64,000 nt of DNA from Clostridium novyi NT. GTDB taxonomy: Bacteria; Bacillota; Clostridia; Clostridiales; Clostridiaceae. The notes under the pieces are model-generated. The model was not told the origin of the DNA. It saw only the letters and a list, made by a program, of their open reading frames with translations, and did not search any database. Shown piece after piece: positions 59,905 to 64,000 of this stretch. Each line of letters starts with the position of its first letter. Position 1 is the stretch's first letter. The translations under genes were made by a program, and so were the position numbers. The stretch spans positions 2,232,001 to 2,296,000 of the forward strand of contig NC_008593.1 in assembly GCF_000014125.1 (NCBI RefSeq), in the 5' to 3' direction.

Positions 59905-60122
59905 TAAATATTCCTCCCCTTCTCCATCTCTCAAAGGTATAAATAATTTATTTTTCATTAAATTTATATTTGAACTATAAATTTAAAGATTTAACAATTA
60001 GATACTTGAATCAGTCTTACTAAAATCATTACAAACTTTTATTGACAAACTTACTAATAATTAATAACTATTAAAATTAATTTTCAATTATTCCTACTAC
60101 TTTATTGAAACTTTTCTAATTA

Positions 60123-60839
60123 TTAAACTGGAAATACCATTGTGAATACGAATGCTCCAATTAATCCACCTATTATTGGTCCAACTACAGGTATCCAAGA
60201 ATATCCCCAATCTGAACCGCCTTTTCCTGCGATAGGTAATATAGCATGTGCTATACGAGGTCCTAAGTCTCTGGCTGGGTTGATTGCATATCCTGTTGGT
60301 CCACCTAATGCAAGACCTATAACTAATATTACTAATCCTACTGAATAAACTCCAATTCCTGGTGCTTGATCAACTCTTGATAATCCCATAATTGTAAATA
60401 CAAGTACAAATGTTCCTATAATTTCTGTTACAAGGTTTGCAGCACTGTTTCTAATTGCTGGTGCTGTAGCAAATACTCCAAGTTTTACTGCTGGGTCTTC
60501 AGTTTCAGCCCAATGTGGTAAGTAAGCAATCCATACAATTGCAGCTCCTAGCATTGCACCTAACATTTGAGCTATGATATATGATGGAACCATTGCCCAA
60601 GTTATTCCTCCAAAGTTTGTTGCAGCAAATGCTATTGTTACTGCTGGGTTAAAATGAGCTCCACTTATTGCTCCAAAGATAAGTGCTGGAACAGCAACTG
60701 CTATTGCCCAAGATGTTGTTACAACTATCCATCCTCCATTTTGTCCTTTACTCTTATTAAGTGATACGCATGCAACTACACCATCACCTAACATGATAAG
60801 TAACATAGTTCCTAAAAATTCTGCCATAAATCTAGACAT
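60123..60839 (-). CDS. glpF: Glycerol uptake facilitator, copy 2
   Basis: This 238-residue MIP channel is almost identical to copy 1, with SGAHFNPAVT and YAINPARDLGPR, and ends VFTMVFPV. AAGGGGGATGAACTT precedes the ATG. A possible cre site and an inverted repeat lie upstream in the gap to DUF1667. The preserved glpF-glpK order in both copies suggests duplication of the pair. Confidence 0.96.
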   Translation of the reverse strand: MSRFMAEFLGTMLLIMLGDGVVACVSLNKSKGQNGGWIVVTTSWAIAVAVPALIFGAISGAHFNPAVTIAFAATNFGGITWAMVPSYIIAQMLGAMLGAAIVWIAYLPHWAETEDPAVKLGVFATAPAIRNSAANLVTEIIGTFVLVFTIMGLSRVDQAPGIGVYSVGLVILVIGLALGGPTGYAINPARDLGPRIAHAILPIAGKGGSDWGYSWIPVVGPIIGGLIGAFVFTMVFPV

Positions 60840-60874
60840 AAGTTCATCCCCCTTATATATTTTTTATTATCAAC

Positions 60875-60892
60875 TCACATTAAATAATGTGA
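60875..60892. promoter_or_regulatory. Inverted repeat TCACATTA-AA-TAATGTGA near glpF copy 2
   Basis: Perfect 8-bp arms with a two-base centre lie 36 bases upstream of the glpF ATG. This could be an operator or a short hairpin in the leader; it is not seen upstream of glpF copy 1. Confidence 0.45.
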
Positions 60893-60928
60893 TTTAATAA
60901 ACTTTGTTAATTCTGGCATATTATGTTT

Positions 60929-60942
60929 TGAAAACGTTTGTA
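60929..60942. promoter_or_regulatory. Possible CcpA (cre) site upstream of glpF copy 2
   Basis: TGAAAACGTTTGTA agrees with the cre consensus TGWAANCGNTNWCA at 12 of 14 positions. It lies about 90 bases upstream of the ATG. CcpA control of glycerol use is usual in Gram-positive bacteria. Confidence 0.4.
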
Positions 60943-60960
60943 TACTTGCTTTTTATAAAA

Positions 60961-61032
60961 GGAGAATAAAGAGCCATTATTAATAGATGAGGTGTTCATC
61001 CCTCTTATTAATAATGGCTCTCTCTATTCTCC
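60961..61032 (-). terminator. Long stem-loop between DUF1667 and glpF copy 2
   Basis: An outer stem (60961-60968 with 61025-61032), a bulge, a 15-bp stem GAGCCATTATTAATA/TATTAATAATGGCTC (60971-60985 with 61006-61020), and alternative inner pairings (GATGA/TCATC or GAGG/CCTC). On the minus strand it is followed by TTTTATAAAA. It could end the upstream operon or work as an attenuator for glpF. Confidence 0.65.
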
Positions 61033-61136
61033 GCCAGATTTATTATACTTCTTTTCTCTCCACTAATTTCTACAAAATACGTTTTTTACATTTATCTTAA
61101 TTATATTTTACTATATGTTCTTTGCTTTTGCAACAG

Positions 61137-61508
61137 TTAATTTGCTTTTGCAACACTTTTTGTAGCTATTATATTAACGCCTGTTCCTGCTATGTCCTTT
61201 ACAACTATATCGCCAACTTTTACAGGTGCAGGTACAACAACTCCTCTAAGCTCTTCTACGCATTTGAAGATTGCATTTTTAGGAATATCAGCTTCAGTTT
61301 TTACAGAAACTGCTGCTATTTCTCCATCTTTAACTTTTACAGAAGATGTAACTATTCTTGTAGGATTAGTACATTCTTTTTCTGCATAAGTTTTTCCTCT
61401 TAAACAAGTGTTTCCTTTTACATCAACAACTTTTCCATCTTCTAAAGTAACTTCTAATAAGCAACCCATAGGGCATCCTATACATGTTAATTCTCTCATT
61501 TCACTCAT
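61137..61508 (-). CDS. DUF1667 family protein
   Basis: This 123-residue protein has C9, C12 and C16 in ELTCIGCPMGCLLEV and C35 in NTCLRG, a possible Fe-S or metal site. The remainder, TRIVTSSVKVKDGE and PAPVKVGDIV, matches DUF1667. In clostridia this family almost always follows a glycerol-3-phosphate dehydrogenase and an FAD oxidoreductase, as here, and may be an electron-transfer subunit of that complex. It starts 6 bases after the oxidoreductase stop. Confidence 0.93.
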   Translation of the reverse strand: MSEMRELTCIGCPMGCLLEVTLEDGKVVDVKGNTCLRGKTYAEKECTNPTRIVTSSVKVKDGEIAAVSVKTEADIPKNAIFKCVEELRGVVVPAPVKVGDIVVKDIAGTGVNIIATKSVAKAN

Positions 61509-61514
61509 GATATC

Positions 61515-62774
61515 CTACTCTCCTTCCACCTTAACAGTAATTTTCTTACAATTAGGATGCTTATCAAATAAAGCTTTTGTAAGTTTTACTGTTTCCATTT
61601 CACCTGGAGCAATAATTCTCTTCTTAATATGCATTTCTCTAACATCATCAAAGTATACAGAAACGTAACTATCTGTGTATACATCTCCAACTCTGAATCT
61701 TACATCTACTAATTTTTCTATATTTTCAGGATTTATAGTTTTTGGCACTGTGTATCTTGCACCTTCAGTTGCAACTAATTCAATTCCATTTCCTTCAAAT
61801 TTCTTACCACTTAAATATTTAGCAGCATTTTTACCAGCATTAATACTTTCTTCTGTAACGAAGTCAACTAAGTCATGAACGTGTAGCACGTTTCCACATG
61901 CGAATACTCCTTCAATGTTAGTTTGAAGACTTTCGTTAACTAATGGTCCTGATGTAACAGGTGATAGGTCTACATCAGCTTTTGTAGATAACTCGTTTTC
62001 TGGTATAAGACCAACTGATAATAATAAAGTATCACATGGGATATATTCTTCAGTTTCTTTTATAGGTCTTCTGTTTTCGTCTACTTGAGCTATGCTAACT
62101 CCTTCTAATCTATCTTTACCTTTTATGTTAGTTACAGTATGAGCTAATTTTAGTGGTATTCCAAAGTCATCTAAGCATTGAACGATGTTTCTCTTAAGAC
62201 CACCTGAGTATGGCATAAGTTCAACAACTGCTTTAACTTTAGCACCTTCTAAAGTCATTCTTCTTGCCATTATAAGACCGATATCTCCTGATCCTAAGAT
62301 AACAACTTCTTTTCCTGGCATGAATCCATCTATGTTAACAAATTTTTGAGCTGCACCAGCTGAGTATATACCAGCACATCTGCTTCCTGGTATGTTTATT
62401 GCTCCTCTTGGTCTTTCACGACAACCCATAGCTAAGATTATAGCTTTAGCTTTTATTTCTATTAATCCGTCTTCTTCATTAACTGCTGTTATAACTTTAT
62501 CTTTGCTTACATCTATAACCATAGTGTTTAATTTGTATGGTATTTCCATTTCTTTTACTTTATCAGCAAATCTTTGAGCATATTCTGGACCTGTAAGTTC
62601 TTCTTTAAAAGTGTGTAATCCGAATCCATTATGGATACATTGATTTAATATTCCTCCAAGACAAGTATCTCTTTCTAAGATTAAGATATCTTGAACGCCC
62701 TCTTCTCTTGCTCCTATAGCAGCTGCAAGACCGGCAGGACCACCACCTATAATTACTACATCATGTTCTCTCAT
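61515..62774 (-). CDS. NAD(P)/FAD-dependent oxidoreductase (G3P dehydrogenase partner)
   Basis: This 419-residue protein has an FAD-binding VVIIGGGPAGLAAAIGARE, a redox-loop region with CIHNGFGLHTF, a second dinucleotide motif VVILGSGDIGLIMARR and a GVFACGNVLHVHD FAD motif. It probably passes electrons from the GlpA-like enzyme to NAD+ or another acceptor in the cytoplasm, in a three-gene set with 62825 and DUF1667. Confidence 0.9.
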   Translation of the reverse strand: MREHDVVIIGGGPAGLAAAIGAREEGVQDILILERDTCLGGILNQCIHNGFGLHTFKEELTGPEYAQRFADKVKEMEIPYKLNTMVIDVSKDKVITAVNEEDGLIEIKAKAIILAMGCRERPRGAINIPGSRCAGIYSAGAAQKFVNIDGFMPGKEVVILGSGDIGLIMARRMTLEGAKVKAVVELMPYSGGLKRNIVQCLDDFGIPLKLAHTVTNIKGKDRLEGVSIAQVDENRRPIKETEEYIPCDTLLLSVGLIPENELSTKADVDLSPVTSGPLVNESLQTNIEGVFACGNVLHVHDLVDFVTEESINAGKNAAKYLSGKKFEGNGIELVATEGARYTVPKTINPENIEKLVDVRFRVGDVYTDSYVSVYFDDVREMHIKKRIIAPGEMETVKLTKALFDKHPNCKKITVKVEGE

Positions 62775-62824
62775 TTTTCAATCCCCCAAACTTTATAAAT
62801 ATGTTTTATGAGTTATTTGTAACA

Positions 62825-64000
62825 TTAGATTTCTTTGTCCTCTCCAATTAATAAGTTTGATTTTCCACCAAACTTAGTTACTTCTGTTTCTGGTATACCT
62901 AGTTCTTTTGATAGAAGTGCAACTATTTTTGTAGAACAGAATCCTGATTGACATTTACCCATGCCAGCTCTTGTTCTTCTCTTAATTCCATCTAAGTCTT
63001 TAGCTCCTAGTGGTCTTCTGATAGCATTTAATATTTCACCTTCAGTAACAGTTTCACATCTACATACTATCTTTCCATAGCTTGGGTCTTTAGCTATAAG
63101 TTCTTTTCTTTCTTCGTTTGTCATTTCTCTGAATTTAGGAATACCTTCTCTAATTGGGTTAAACTTATCGTTTTTAGCTGGTGATAATTTTTCTACAACT
63201 ATACCTTCAACCATTTCAGCTATTGCTGGAGCACTTGAAAGTCCTGGTGATTCAATACCAGCTACATTTATAAAGCCTGGAACGTCTTCAGCTTCTCCTA
63301 TGATAAAATCGTTTACTGTATCATGTGATCTTAGTCCTGAGAATGAAGTAATAACTTGTCTCATAGGAATTTGTTTGAATGTCTTTTTAGCTCTATTTAA
63401 GATATCATCTATTCCTTCTTGAGTTGTATCTACATCAGTCTTGTCCTCTACGTCAACTGCGTTTGGTCCTATAAGTAAGTTTCCATCTACAGTTGGAGTT
63501 ACAAGTACCCCTTTACCCATTTTAGTTGGTAATTGGAATAATGTTTTTGTTGCCATTGCTCCTGCAGTTTTATCAAATAGGCAGTATTCACCTTTTCTTG
63601 CTATGATTTCGATTTTGTTTTTGCTAACCATATTATTTAAATCATCTGAGAATAATCCAGCAGCATTGATTACTAAGTTAGTTTCAACATTTCCCTTGCT
63701 TGTTTCAAGTGTGAAACCATTTTCTTTTTTAACTACATTTTTAACTTCTGTTTCAAATTTAAATTCTACTCCATTAGTGTATGCGTTTTCAGCCATTGCT
63801 ATAGTCATTTCGTAAGGACATACGATTCCACCAGTTGGAACATATAAAGCTCCTACTACATCATCATTTACGTTTGGTTCCATTTCTAAAATTCTTTCTT
63901 TTCCTATGATTTCAAGGTTTGGAACTCCATTTTTTTGTCCTTTTTCAAGTAACTTTTGTAGTCCTTCTTTTTCTGATTCATCAAAGCATAATACCAATGA
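62825..64000 (-). CDS. FAD-dependent glycerol-3-phosphate dehydrogenase with BFD-like [2Fe-2S] domain, 5' end outside window
   Basis: This is a 391-codon in-frame segment running to the window edge; the N-terminal FAD-binding motif and about 80-90 residues are missing. It contains VGALYVPTGGIVCPYEMTIA, VINAAGLFSDDLNN and ITSFSGLRSHDT of the DAO/GlpA family. The C-terminal domain has IVCRCETVTEGEI and GKCQSGFC, the four cysteines of a BFD-like [2Fe-2S] site. It converts glycerol-3-phosphate to dihydroxyacetone phosphate, completing the route from GlpF and GlpK. Confidence 0.93.
   Translation of the reverse strand, partial: SLVLCFDESEKEGLQKLLEKGQKNGVPNLEIIGKERILEMEPNVNDDVVGALYVPTGGIVCPYEMTIAMAENAYTNGVEFKFETEVKNVVKKENGFTLETSKGNVETNLVINAAGLFSDDLNNMVSKNKIEIIARKGEYCLFDKTAGAMATKTLFQLPTKMGKGVLVTPTVDGNLLIGPNAVDVEDKTDVDTTQEGIDDILNRAKKTFKQIPMRQVITSFSGLRSHDTVNDFIIGEAEDVPGFINVAGIESPGLSSAPAIAEMVEGIVVEKLSPAKNDKFNPIREGIPKFREMTNEERKELIAKDPSYGKIVCRCETVTEGEILNAIRRPLGAKDLDGIKRRTRAGMGKCQSGFCSTKIVALLSKELGIPETEVTKFGGKSNLLIGEDKEI

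Overview
The window is a low-GC, densely coded, overwhelmingly minus-strand stretch of a spore-forming Clostridium chromosome. Evidence for this is the very AT-rich DNA, strong GGAGG ribosome sites, a GerA-type germinant receptor, SpoIIR, YpeB, YabG, a SipL-like morphogenetic protein, CotS-family coat proteins, the anaerobic cobalamin pathway, hybrid cluster protein, and butyrate-type thiolase and 3-hydroxybutyryl-CoA dehydrogenase. The species cannot be fixed from sequence alone; a lineage near C. botulinum or C. novyi is plausible. No rRNA, tRNA or CRISPR was seen.

Layout. 1-8.2 kb: housekeeping genes (yqhQ-like start, tdk, rpmE, rho, pyrG, a ddl/PP-loop/DUF1934 operon). 8.4-19.9 kb: mostly sporulation and germination (ypeB, spoIIR, a four-gene germinant receptor operon, ispE, sipL, veg, yabG, cotS). 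20-21.1 kb: a glycosyltransferase divergent from cotS; then cysK. 22.2-31.7 kb: an eleven-gene cobalamin operon (cbiA-C-D-E-T-L-F-G-H-J-K) behind a cobalamin riboswitch with two successive terminators. 31.7-35.8 kb: a second cotS/glycosyltransferase divergon, including a CotS-like protein that has lost its kinase motifs. 35.9-41.9 kb: a PocR-domain chemoreceptor, an Fe-S protein, a Crp/Fnr regulator, hcp and a CZB-domain chemoreceptor; two matching 14-bp palindromes mark a likely local regulon. 42.2-46.4 kb: a Ca2+-type P-ATPase, a LysM-acid phosphatase fusion and a small repeat protein resembling gamma-type SASP.

The most striking region is 46.5-51.3 kb. A mannose-1-phosphate guanylyltransferase gene (manC) is split by an insertion of about 3.67 kb. 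The insertion carries a large serine recombinase, a 56-codon ORF, a nitroreductase and a 2-hydroxyacid dehydrogenase. Both junctions carry the 8-bp repeat GGTCTCTT. Removing one copy and the insert restores an in-frame ORF of about 355 codons. The inner flanks form symmetric GACCTAT/ATAGGTC arms around the repeat, as expected for a serine-integrase attP. The intact manC would also sit behind a sequence matching the sigma-K consensus. This suggests, but does not prove, an excisable intervening element of the skin type, possibly switching a spore-surface sugar gene.

51.4-64 kb: thl and hbd, then a glycerol region with two glpF-glpK pairs flanking a chemoreceptor with a C-terminal PhnD-like domain, then DUF1667, an FAD oxidoreductase and a glycerol-3-phosphate dehydrogenase cut by the window edge.
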